From contig LYSZ01000012.1 of NCBI GenBank assembly GCA_001657385.1, positions 1-64,000 of the forward strand: a stretch of 64,000 nt of DNA, read 5' to 3'. Of the stretch, positions 1 through 8,203 are shown one piece after another. The notes under the pieces are model-generated. The model saw only the letters and a list, made by a program, of their open reading frames with translations. It was not told the origin of the DNA and made no database searches. A program made the position numbers and the translations under genes. The DNA comes from Parvularcula sp. BBD 1991-13 (GTDB lineage Bacteria; Pseudomonadota; Alphaproteobacteria; Caulobacterales; Parvularculaceae). Within the stretch, counting starts at the first letter, position 1, and every line of letters starts with the position of its first letter.

Positions 1-204
1 TCTGTGAAACGCGATTTACGCATGTCCGTCGTCTCCTTCCGGTTGACGGACTCACCTTTCAAATGAGGGACCAAACGGGGCGCACGTCACTGAAATTAGC
101 CTTTTCAGGCCCCTTGTCCTATAGCCGCGAAAACGGCTTTTTGAACACCAAAACTTCCATGCCTTTCAACATGTTAGGGTCTTTTTGCGGGTTGAAAAAT
201 GAAG

Positions 205-279
205 TGGTGCCGCAGGAGAGAATTGAACTCTCGGCCTCACCCTTACCAAGGGTGCGCTCTACCACTGAGCTACTGCGGC
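205..279 (-). tRNA. tRNA-Thr (GGT anticodon), CCA encoded
   Basis: Reverse complement GCCGCAGTAGCTCAGTGGTAGAGCGCACCCTTGGTAAGGGTGAGGCCGAGAGTTCAATTCTCTCCTGCGGCACCA folds as a cloverleaf: 7-bp acceptor, TTGGTAA anticodon loop, GTTCAATTC T-loop. Confidence 0.96.
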
Positions 280-360
280 GGGTTGCGCGAAGGCTCAGGG
301 CTTTAGCGTTCTTTCGCCGGTTTCGCAAGCATTCGCGGCGTGTTTTACGCCGGTCCCGGT

Positions 361-948
361 CTAGCGCGGGCCGGCGGCCATCAGCCTGGCCGTCTGGCGC
401 GCGGCGAGCCACCAGAGGCGATGGTCGCGCTCCGCTTTTTTCGCCCGTCCGAGCCGCACCAGCATCAGCACGAGATATTGCGCCAGGTGTTCGGTCAGGG
501 GCGTGTCGGGCGCGTCATAGCGCGCCGCCTCCAGCCATTTCAGGCAGTCGTCGGTCTCGCGCTTGAAAAAGTCGGCCCTCAGGCCTTTCGACGCGGTCTC
601 GCCCAGAAGGTCCTCGATCAGCGGGACCGCGAAGCGCTGGAACCGCTTCGGGGCGAGATCGCCCGACCAGTCCTGATAATAGACCGGTTCGACATACCGT
701 TCCGCGTCTTCCGATTCCCACTGGGCGCTGCGGTCGCTGGCGCCGGTGCGGCCGTGTTCGAGCCATTCGAGGCTGACATCAAGGGTGTCCGCGAGCGCCT
801 GCATCGTGTTGCCGCGCGGTTTTTTGACTTTTCCTTTGAGGTATTTGGTAACACTATTGTATTCGACGCCCGATTTTTCGGACAATACACGTATTGACCA
901 CCCCTTTTCGGTAAGGGCCTCTTTAAGTCTTTTTGCCCAAGGAATCAT
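361..948 (-). CDS. XRE/CI-family helix-turn-helix transcriptional regulator
   Basis: Internal Met start gives MIPWAKRLKEALTEKGWSIRVLSEKSGVEYNSVTKYLKGKVKKPRGNTMQALADTLDVSLEWLEHG, a typical HTH_3 N-terminus; the longer track ORF start at 1122 would run through the divergent promoter region. Confidence 0.8.
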   Translation of the reverse strand: MIPWAKRLKEALTEKGWSIRVLSEKSGVEYNSVTKYLKGKVKKPRGNTMQALADTLDVSLEWLEHGRTGASDRSAQWESEDAERYVEPVYYQDWSGDLAPKRFQRFAVPLIEDLLGETASKGLRADFFKRETDDCLKWLEAARYDAPDTPLTEHLAQYLVLMLVRLGRAKKAERDHRLWWLAARQTARLMAAGPR

Positions 949-973
949 GGGCTTATGCTTTACGCGAAATTTA

Positions 974-1005
974 TTCCAAATGATTGGAAATTTTTCACTT
1001 GAAAA
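974..1005. promoter_or_regulatory. Two operator-like palindromes between divergent regulators
   Basis: TTCCAA-ATGA-TTGGAA (974-989) and TTTTCA-CT-TGAAAA (992-1005), both perfect inverted repeats. Confidence 0.5.
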
Positions 1006-1033
1006 GGTCGAATAATTATTACATTTTCCGGTT

Positions 1034-1717
1034 ATGGAGATTCGATCCGTATCAGATGCAATTTCCGCAGTAGGCGGCGCATCCCGAGCCTCACAGATTT
1101 GCGGCGTTTCCCTCGACGCCATCCGGAAATGGCGTGAAAAGGGCTGTATTCCGCCGAAGAACTGGCCGAACCTGGTCCAGCACGGCGCGAATCTGGTGAC
1201 GTACGAAGTGCTTGAGGCGATCTGGCGTCAAACCCGGCCGGGGGAGGGCGGGCGGCGCGTCGGCGCGGAAACCGCCCCCGACCTTCAAGGCGGTCCCGGC
1301 TCCACCCCCGGCACCGACAGGCAACTCGATCGCGACGATCGGGGCGACGCTGACAGTCAAGTCAATCCCGGCGGCCAAGTCGATCAGGGCGGCCAAGTCA
1401 ATCAGGGCAGGCAGGTCGATCATGAGGTTGCGGCCCGGGTCGAGGCGGGGGCCGGCATGGGGGCCGGGATGAAAGCGCGTTCCGGCGGGCGAGATCTTCC
1501 CGATGCGCCGGAGCGTTCCGCCATGCGAGTCCATTCTGTTACGCAAACGCATCCTGCCGAGCCAGCCTGTTCCGACGCTCATGACGCGGCCACGGCGCAC
1601 GGCGACGGCGCCGCGGCGGCGTCTGCCGATCCGGAAGCCCGCGACGACGCGGCTGCGGACGGGCGCGACAAAACCGCGATGGGCAAGGCGACGATAGGCA
1701 AGGCGGCGACAGGCTGA
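1034..1717 (+). CDS. Cro/YdaS-like putative DNA-binding protein with repetitive low-complexity C-terminus
   Basis: N-terminus SVSDAISAVGGASRASQICGVSLDAIRKWREKGCIPPKNWPNLVQHG resembles Cro/YdaS-type HTH; divergent from the XRE gene; tail contains GGQVDQGGQVNQGRQVDH repeats. Confidence 0.55.
   Translation: MEIRSVSDAISAVGGASRASQICGVSLDAIRKWREKGCIPPKNWPNLVQHGANLVTYEVLEAIWRQTRPGEGGRRVGAETAPDLQGGPGSTPGTDRQLDRDDRGDADSQVNPGGQVDQGGQVNQGRQVDHEVAARVEAGAGMGAGMKARSGGRDLPDAPERSAMRVHSVTQTHPAEPACSDAHDAATAHGDGAAAASADPEARDDAAADGRDKTAMGKATIGKAATG
1361..1426. repeat. 18-bp tandem repeat, about 3.7 units
   Basis: GTCAATCCCGGCGGCCAA / GTCGATCAGGGCGGCCAA / GTCAATCAGGGCAGGCAG / GTCGATCATGAG. Confidence 0.8.
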
Positions 1718-1884
1718 GACCGGCGGCCGGTGGGGGGGCCGGGTGCGGCGAAGGCGCGTTGGGCAATGGGCGCGCCTTCGCCGCCGTTCCGGGCGCTTTC
1801 GCGGGCGCGGGCTCTTGCCCAGATTCGGACGCAGATTCAGGCGCAAATTCGGACACAAGTTCGGGCCGTTGGCCGCGAAACGGC

Positions 1885-2520
1885 TCAGCCGCGACCGCTT
1901 TCGCCGTTGACGACTTCTCCGTTGACGCCTTCTCCGTCGACGCCTTCTCCGTCGACGCCTTCTCCGTCGACGCCGAAAGCATCGAGGATATCGCGGCCGA
2001 CGCGGCGCGGCCGCCGGCTTTTCGCGTCGATCAGGCACCAGACGGTTTTCACTTTCGCGGAAAACCGCGATGCGGCCTGGGCGGCGCCGGCTGTGCAGGA
2101 CCCGTCCTCCGCGGGCCCGTCGCCTGCGTCTTCCGTGACCTTGCGGATATCCACGAAGCGCTCGAAACGGGGGCCGTCCGCGCGGCCGAGCCAGGTTCGG
2201 ATGTCCACCGTCTCCCCGGGCAGCACCGGATCGCGATAGTCGATTTCATGGCGCAGCGCGACCCAGACGTATTTCGTCGTCAGCGCATCTCCCGCGACCG
2301 TCGTCCAGTGGGCTGTGGCCGCGTCCTGCGCCCAGACCAGATAAACCGCGTTGTTCACATGACCCAGCGCGTCGATGTCGCCCGCGCGCGCGGTCCTGCG
2401 CATCAGCGCCGCCGTCTCGAACGACCGGGCGCCGACGAGACGGCCGGCAAGACGGCCAAAAAGACGGTCAGCGAGGCCGGCCGGCGCCGGCGCGTTTTGT
2501 TCGGGCGGGGCGTCGTTCAT
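1885..2520 (-). CDS. acyl-CoA thioesterase (4HBT hot-dog fold) with VDGEG-repeat C-terminal tail
   Basis: TARAGDIDALGHVNNAVYLVWAQDAATAHW is a 4HBT signature; ATGA overlap with the upstream LOG-family gene; tail VDGEGVDGEGVDGEGVNGE. Confidence 0.78.
   Translation of the reverse strand: MNDAPPEQNAPAPAGLADRLFGRLAGRLVGARSFETAALMRRTARAGDIDALGHVNNAVYLVWAQDAATAHWTTVAGDALTTKYVWVALRHEIDYRDPVLPGETVDIRTWLGRADGPRFERFVDIRKVTEDAGDGPAEDGSCTAGAAQAASRFSAKVKTVWCLIDAKSRRPRRVGRDILDAFGVDGEGVDGEGVDGEGVNGEVVNGESGRG
1900..1974. repeat. 15-bp tandem repeat, 5 units
   Basis: TTCTCCGTCGACGCC units (first one diverged, second with GTTGAC) inside the thioesterase C-terminal coding region. Confidence 0.88.
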
Positions 2521-3107
2521 GGTTTCAGCTCGTCGACCCATTTGCGGTCCGTGGGTATGTCGGCGGCGAGGAGCCGGTCGATCAGCGCCGCCGGGTCCGC
2601 ATCGCTCGCCATAATGGCGCGGTGGACCGGTTTGACGAAGCGCTGTTCGGCCATGTGATCGAGAAAGGCTTCGAGGCCGTCGTAAAATCCGTTGACATTG
2701 AGCAGGCCGACCGGCTTGGCGTGGATGCCGAGCTGCGACCAGGTCCAGACCTCGAACGTCTCCTCCAGCGTGCCGACGCCGCCGGGCAGGGCGACGAACC
2801 CCGCCGACAGCGCCGCCATCTGGGCCTTTCGCTCGTGCATGGAGGCGACGATGCGCAGCTCGGTGAGCCCGCCATGGGCGATTTCCAGATCGGCGAGCGC
2901 TTCGGGCAGGACGCCGACCACCTCCCCGCCGGCGCCGAGCGCCGCGTCGGCGACGGCGCCCATGAGGCCCACCGACGCGCCGCCATAGACAAGGCCAATC
3001 CCGCGCCGGGCGAGTTCTGCGCCGAGATCGGCGGCGGCCGCTGCGTAGGCCGGGTCCGCGCCGAGACTGGAGCCGCAAAAAACACACAGGTTCAAATCGG
3101 ATCTCAT
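2517..3107 (-). CDS. LOG-family / TIGR00730 Rossmann-fold protein
   Basis: VCVFCGSS (LCVFCGSSLGADPAY), GLVYGGASVGLMGAVADAAL, PGGVGTLEETFEVWTWSQLGIHAKPVGLLN. Confidence 0.93.
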   Translation of the reverse strand: MRSDLNLCVFCGSSLGADPAYAAAAADLGAELARRGIGLVYGGASVGLMGAVADAALGAGGEVVGVLPEALADLEIAHGGLTELRIVASMHERKAQMAALSAGFVALPGGVGTLEETFEVWTWSQLGIHAKPVGLLNVNGFYDGLEAFLDHMAEQRFVKPVHRAIMASDADPAALIDRLLAADIPTDRKWVDELKP

Positions 3108-3302
3108 GGGCGCTTTTGTGCCGCCTTCCGCGCCGATGCGCCAGCCTTTATCGCCGCGCCGTCGCCGGGGGCCGGCGCTTGTTCTGTCTTCGCCGTCCTC
3201 CGTCCGATTCGCCTCCCCGTCCTATCGGCCCGTGTCTGCCTTGCCGGTGCGCCTGACCGGTTGCGCTTGACCGGTGCGCGGGGGCGCGTATGGTCCGCGG
3301 CC

Positions 3303-3482
3303 ATGCCGACGGACGGACGAAAAGACGCGCCGCAAGACCGCCCCGCCGACGCCTCGAAAAAGCCGGGCGGCGCGTCCAGGGCGAAGAGCGACGAACGCCA
3401 GGTGCGACTGGCCGAAGCGCTTCGGGCCAATCTGCGGCGGCGCAAGGTCTCCGCCGGAAAAACGGACAAGAAAGACACCTGA
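3303..3482 (+). CDS. small hypothetical protein, translationally coupled to murA
   Basis: [59 protein letters not shown]; stop TGA overlaps the murA ATG (TGATG). Confidence 0.65.
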   Translation: MPTDGRKDAPQDRPADASKKPGGASRAKSDERQVRLAEALRANLRRRKVSAGKTDKKDT

Positions 3483-4741
3483 TGGACAAGCTGGCGATTA
3501 TCGGCGGGCGGGCGCTCTACGGCGCGATCCCGATCAGCGGGGCCAAGAACTCGGCGCTTAAGGTGATGGCGGCGTCGCTGCTCACCGACGAGCCGCTGAC
3601 GCTGACCAACGCGCCGCGCCTCGCCGATGTCGACATGCTGCTCCGGCTGCTCGCCCGGCACGGGGCGGACGCCGCCTTCGACGACGCGACCCTACGCCTG
3701 CATGCGCGCGACATCGCCTCGACGGAGGCGCCGTATGACCTGGTGCGGAAGATGCGCGCGAGCTTCAACGTGCTCGGCCCGCTCCTGGCGCGGGAGGGGC
3801 GCGCGAAAGTCTCCCTGCCGGGGGGATGCGCCATCGGCGCGCGCCCCGTGGACCTGCACCTCAAGGCGCTTACCGCCATGGGCGCGGCGATCGAACTCGA
3901 TGAAGGCTACGTCGTCGCCTCGGCGCCGCGGGGCCTGCACGGCGCCCATATCGCGTTTCCCTTCGTCTCGGTCGGGGCGACCGAACACGCCATGCTGGCG
4001 GCCACCCTCGCCAGGGGCGGGACGGTGCTTGAAAACGCCGCGCGCGAGCCGGAGATCGCCGACCTCGCCGATTGCCTCAACGCCATGGGCGCGAGGATTG
4101 CGGGCGCGGGGGGCGCGACCATCGAGATCGAGGGCGTGGAGCGCCTTCACGGAGCGACCCATCGCGTCCTGCCGGACCGGATCGAGACCGGCGCCTACGC
4201 CATGGCGGTCGGCGCGGCCGGGGGCGAGCTGACCCTTTCGGGAACCGACGCGCGCCTTCTCGGCGCGGCGCTGCCGGTCCTGGAAGAGGCGGGGCTGGAG
4301 ATCGAGCTGCTCGACGACGGCCTGCGCGTGAAGAAATCGCCCGGCCCGTGCCGCGCGCTCGACATCGTCACCCAGCCCTTTCCCGGCTTTCCCACCGACC
4401 TCCAGGCCCAGTTCATGGCCATGATGGCGACCGCCGAGGGGGTCTCCAAGATCAAGGAGACGATCTTCGAGAACCGCTTCATGCACGCGCCGGAGCTGGC
4501 GCGCATGGGCGCGAAGATTTCCGTGGACGGACAGACCGCCACGGTGCGCGGCGTTCCCCGCCTCAAGGGCGCGCCGGTGATGGCGACGGACCTGCGCGCG
4601 TCGATGTCGCTGGTCATCGCCGGGCTCGCCGCGGAAGGCCAGACCATGATCAATCGCGTTTACCATCTTGACCGCGGCTTCGAGCGTCTGGAAGAAAAGC
4701 TGACCCGGTGCGGCGCGCTGATCGAGCGCATCAAGGAATAG
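3482..4741 (+). CDS. murA: UDP-N-acetylglucosamine 1-carboxyvinyltransferase
   Basis: [45 protein letters not shown]...[13 protein letters not shown]... Confidence 0.97.
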   Translation: MDKLAIIGGRALYGAIPISGAKNSALKVMAASLLTDEPLTLTNAPRLADVDMLLRLLARHGADAAFDDATLRLHARDIASTEAPYDLVRKMRASFNVLGPLLAREGRAKVSLPGGCAIGARPVDLHLKALTAMGAAIELDEGYVVASAPRGLHGAHIAFPFVSVGATEHAMLAATLARGGTVLENAAREPEIADLADCLNAMGARIAGAGGATIEIEGVERLHGATHRVLPDRIETGAYAMAVGAAGGELTLSGTDARLLGAALPVLEEAGLEIELLDDGLRVKKSPGPCRALDIVTQPFPGFPTDLQAQFMAMMATAEGVSKIKETIFENRFMHAPELARMGAKISVDGQTATVRGVPRLKGAPVMATDLRASMSLVIAGLAAEGQTMINRVYHLDRGFERLEEKLTRCGALIERIKE

Positions 4742-4752
4742 GAGAGGGGCGC

Positions 4753-5202
4753 TTGGCCTCGCTGAAGGACTACAAACCGTTGCGGCTGATGGCCGGGGAC
4801 GAGGAAGACCTCGGCGTCATCTCCGCCTGTCTCCAGGACGCGGTCGCCAAGCTCGGCGATTTCGCCTTCCTGCCCGACCAGCGGCGCTTCGCCTTCGTCG
4901 CCAACCGCTTTGTCTGGGAAAGCGGGGGCATGGGCCGAGTCGGGCCGTTCGCCCGCGTCCGGGTCGGCATGCATTTCGACGACGTCAAGGCGGCCAGGTT
5001 CCAGCACCTGCGCACGGACGCCAGGGACGCGGTGGTGGAGTTGCTCGCGATCCGCTTCGAAGCGGGCGAGGACGGCGCCGGCGCGGTCATGCTCGACTTC
5101 GCCGGCGGCGGCGCGGTGCGCCTGGAGGTCGAGAGCGTCAACGCCTATATGTCAGACATCTCCGAACCCTGGCGCACCCGCGCCCGGCCGAAACACGATT
5201 AG
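4753..5202 (+). CDS. DUF2948 family protein (TTG start)
   Basis: ASLKDYKPLRLMAGDEEDLGVISACLQDAVAKLGDFAFLPDQRRFAFVANRFVWE; located between murA and hisD as in many alphaproteobacteria. Confidence 0.85.
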   Translation: MASLKDYKPLRLMAGDEEDLGVISACLQDAVAKLGDFAFLPDQRRFAFVANRFVWESGGMGRVGPFARVRVGMHFDDVKAARFQHLRTDARDAVVELLAIRFEAGEDGAGAVMLDFAGGGAVRLEVESVNAYMSDISEPWRTRARPKHD

Positions 5203-5206
5203 GGTC

Positions 5207-6508
5207 ATGGTCCACCGTCTGACAAGCGCCGATCCCGGCTTTGCGGCAGACTTCGCCGCCTTCATCGCCAAGGACCGCGACGACGGCGCCGACGTCGCCG
5301 GCGCGGTGGCGGCGATCATCGCCTCGGTCCGCGCGGACGGTTTCGCCGCGCTGCGCCGCTACACCGAAGCGTTCGACCGATTCGCGCTGACCGAGACAAG
5401 TCTTCGGGTTTCCGACGCCGAGATCGACGCGGCGGAAGCCGCCTGCGACGCGGAGGATCTCGCCGCCCTCGACTTCGCCGCGGCGCGCATCCGCGGCTAT
5501 CACGAAAAACAGACCCCGCAGGATATGCGCTATACGGACGATGCGGGCGTGACGCTGGGCTGGCGCTGGACGCCGGTCGACGCCGCCGGGCTTTACGCCC
5601 CGGGCGGGCGGGCGGCTTATCCCTCCAGCGTCCTGATGAACGCCATCCCGGCCAAGGTCGCGGGGGTCGCCCGCCTCGCCATGGTCAGCCCCGCCCCCGA
5701 CGGGGAGATGAACCCGCTCGTCCTCGCCGCCGCCCGCCGCGCCGGCGTCGACGAGATCTACCGCGTCGGCGGGGCGCAGGGCGTCGCCGCGCTGGCCTAT
5801 GGCGCGGGGCCGATCGCGCCGACCGATGTCATCGTCGGACCCGGCAACGCCTATGTGGCCGAGGCCAAGCGTCAGGTGTTCGGTCATGTCGGCATCGACA
5901 GCGTCGCCGGGCCGTCGGAAATCCTGGTCGTTGCGGACGGCGCCAACGACCCGGCGTGGATCGCGGCGGACCTGCTCAGCCAGGCCGAGCACGACCCGTC
6001 CTCGCAAAGCGTTCTGATAACGGACGATGCGGCCTTCGCGGACGCCGTCGCCGGCGCGGCCGAGACGCAGCTCGCGGCGAGCCCGCGCGGCGCGGTGGCG
6101 GGTGCGGCGTGGCGGGAAAACTCGGCGATTATTGTCGTTAGCGCGCTTGAGGAGGCCGCCGCGCTTGTCGACCGCATCGCGCCGGAACACCTCGAACTCG
6201 CCGTCGCCGACCCGGAAGCGATGCTCGCCCGTATCCGTCATGCGGGCGCGGTTTTCCTCGGGCGCCATACGCCGGAAGCGGTGGGGGACTATGTGGCGGG
6301 GCCGGACCACGTGCTGCCGACGGCGCGGGCCGCGCGGTACGCCTCCGGCCTGTCGGTGCTCGACTTCATGAAACGCACCTCCGTCATCGGCTGCGACGCC
6401 GGCGCGCTGCGGCGCATCGGCCCGCCCGCGGCCCGGCTGGCGGACGCCGAAGGCCTGCCGAGCCACGCCCACTCGATCCGTGTGCGTCTTGGCGCGCCGG
6501 AGCGCTGA
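5207..6508 (+). CDS. hisD: histidinol dehydrogenase
   Basis: APGGRAAYPSSVLMNAIPAKVAGV...VGGAQGVAALAYG...DSVAGPSEILVVAD...LSQAEHDPSSQSVLI. Confidence 0.97.
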   Translation: MVHRLTSADPGFAADFAAFIAKDRDDGADVAGAVAAIIASVRADGFAALRRYTEAFDRFALTETSLRVSDAEIDAAEAACDAEDLAALDFAAARIRGYHEKQTPQDMRYTDDAGVTLGWRWTPVDAAGLYAPGGRAAYPSSVLMNAIPAKVAGVARLAMVSPAPDGEMNPLVLAAARRAGVDEIYRVGGAQGVAALAYGAGPIAPTDVIVGPGNAYVAEAKRQVFGHVGIDSVAGPSEILVVADGANDPAWIAADLLSQAEHDPSSQSVLITDDAAFADAVAGAAETQLAASPRGAVAGAAWRENSAIIVVSALEEAAALVDRIAPEHLELAVADPEAMLARIRHAGAVFLGRHTPEAVGDYVAGPDHVLPTARAARYASGLSVLDFMKRTSVIGCDAGALRRIGPPAARLADAEGLPSHAHSIRVRLGAPER

Positions 6509-6541
6509 CGCCGGCGGCCGCGCGTTTTTCCGCGCTCGCTT

Positions 6542-7207
6542 CTATCCCTCGCCGGCGCGGTGTTCCGGAAACGGAAATTCCTCGCGCGACTGTTTCCAGG
6601 GGGGATATTTTTTCATTACCGAGACGAAGAGATCCGACGCGACGAGGGCGTCGAGCCAGCGCCGGAGCCGGGGCAGGGGCGCGGCGTCGAACCACGCTTC
6701 GTCGGCGATGCGGAACTGGCGCACGAACGGGAAAATCGCGATGTCGGCGAACCCGCGCCGCGCGCCGCCGAGAAAGCCGTCTCCGGCGAGGCGCGCTTCC
6801 AGGGCCCGCAGGAAGTCCATCCCCGCCGCGCGGTGTTCGGCCGGATCGGCGCCGTCATACCGGGCGGCGTATTTGTAGCGGTCGAGGTGATGCTTGAACG
6901 GCCCGTCATTGCCCTCGACCAGGGGACGGGCCGCGTTGGCCGCGTCGAGCCAGCCTTCCGGATCGCGCCTGTCCAGCGCCCAGCGCATCACATCCAGGCT
7001 CTCGTCCAGGACGAGACCGCCATCGATCACGACGGGCACGGTGGCCTTGGGCGACGCGGCGGTCATTTCCTCCGGCTTGTCTTTCAATACGACCTCGCGC
7101 AGGCGCACGCGAACCCCGCTGACCGCAATCGCCATGCGCGCCCGCATGGCGTAAGGGCAGCGGCGGAAGGAATAAAGAACCGGCGTTTGTGCGCGCGCGC
7201 CGCTCAT
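6542..7207 (-). CDS. glutathione S-transferase family protein
   Basis: PVLYSFRRCPYAMRARMAIAVSGVRVRLREVVLKDKPEEM; start overlaps the trhO stop. Confidence 0.9.
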   Translation of the reverse strand: MSGARAQTPVLYSFRRCPYAMRARMAIAVSGVRVRLREVVLKDKPEEMTAASPKATVPVVIDGGLVLDESLDVMRWALDRRDPEGWLDAANAARPLVEGNDGPFKHHLDRYKYAARYDGADPAEHRAAGMDFLRALEARLAGDGFLGGARRGFADIAIFPFVRQFRIADEAWFDAAPLPRLRRWLDALVASDLFVSVMKKYPPWKQSREEFPFPEHRAGEG

Positions 7208-8121
7208 GACGGCTTTGCGCCGATATGGGCGCGTCCCCGCGCGGCGGCGAGCGCCACCTGGCGCTGGCGCTCGGCAAAGGCGCGCTTCCTCTCCTCGGAA
7301 TGGACGTCGTGACAGGACGGGCAGGAGACCCCCTCGACATATTCCGGCGCCGCCTTGTCTTCGTCCGTAATCGGACGGCGGCAGGCGCGGCACATGTCGT
7401 AGGAGCCTGGCGCAAGGTCGTGCCGCACCGACACCCGCTGGTCAAACACGAAACACTCGCCGCGCCATAGGCTTTCCGTCTCCGGCACCGTTTCGAGATA
7501 ATTCAGGATGCCGCCTTTCAGGTGACAGACATCCCCGATTCCCTCGCTGCGCAGGAAAGCGACCGATTTTTCGCAGCGCACGCCGCCGGTGCAGTACATG
7601 GCGACCCGTTTGACGTCGTGGGTCTTGCGGTATTCCCGGAACCAGCCGGGAAAATCACGGAAAGAGGCGGTTTTGGGATCGACGGCGCCGTCGAACGCGC
7701 CGATCGCGACTTCATAGGCGTTGCGCGTGTCGATCACCAGCGTTTCCGGATCGGCGATGACCGCGTTCCAGTCGGCGGGGTCGACATAGCGCTCGCGGCT
7801 TTTCTCCGGCGCGAGGCCCGGCACGCCGAGCGCGACGATCTCGGCCTTGAGGCGGACCTTCATGCGGTAGAACGGATTTTCATCCGTATAGGATTCTTTC
7901 CATTCAAGATCGGCGCAGCCGGGCAGGGCCTTCACCGCGGACAGCGCCGCGTCGACGCCGGCGCGCGGCCCCGCGATCGTCCCGTTGACCCCTTCCGGGG
8001 CGAGCAGGATCGTGCCCAGCGCCCCGGCGTCCCGCGCAGCGGCGAAGAGCCCCGGCTGGCGGCGAGCGTAATCCGGGAGCGGCGTGAACTTGTAGAATGC
8101 GGCGACGACGATCTCAGGCAT
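7204..8121 (-). CDS. trhO: rhodanese-domain tRNA uridine(34) hydroxylase (TrhO/YceA)
   Basis: LLAPEGVNGTIAG, VKLRLKAEIV-like block, VIDTRNAYEVAIGAF, MYCTGGVRCEKSVAFLRSEG. Confidence 0.93.
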   Translation of the reverse strand: MPEIVVAAFYKFTPLPDYARRQPGLFAAARDAGALGTILLAPEGVNGTIAGPRAGVDAALSAVKALPGCADLEWKESYTDENPFYRMKVRLKAEIVALGVPGLAPEKSRERYVDPADWNAVIADPETLVIDTRNAYEVAIGAFDGAVDPKTASFRDFPGWFREYRKTHDVKRVAMYCTGGVRCEKSVAFLRSEGIGDVCHLKGGILNYLETVPETESLWRGECFVFDQRVSVRHDLAPGSYDMCRACRRPITDEDKAAPEYVEGVSCPSCHDVHSEERKRAFAERQRQVALAAARGRAHIGAKPS

Positions 8122-8203
8122 GGGGCCGGTTTTTACGCGAGCGGCCCGCCGCGCTCAATAGGAGGCGCGCGGCGGCGAAAGGCGGAAGCGCGAGGAGGGA
8201 TGG

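Noticed and set aside
1361-1974. Tandem repeats considered as CRISPR
   Set aside because: Units are 15-18 bp, contiguous, without unique spacers, and lie in coding frames
5138-6472. 444-aa minus-strand ORF
   Set aside because: Antisense of hisD
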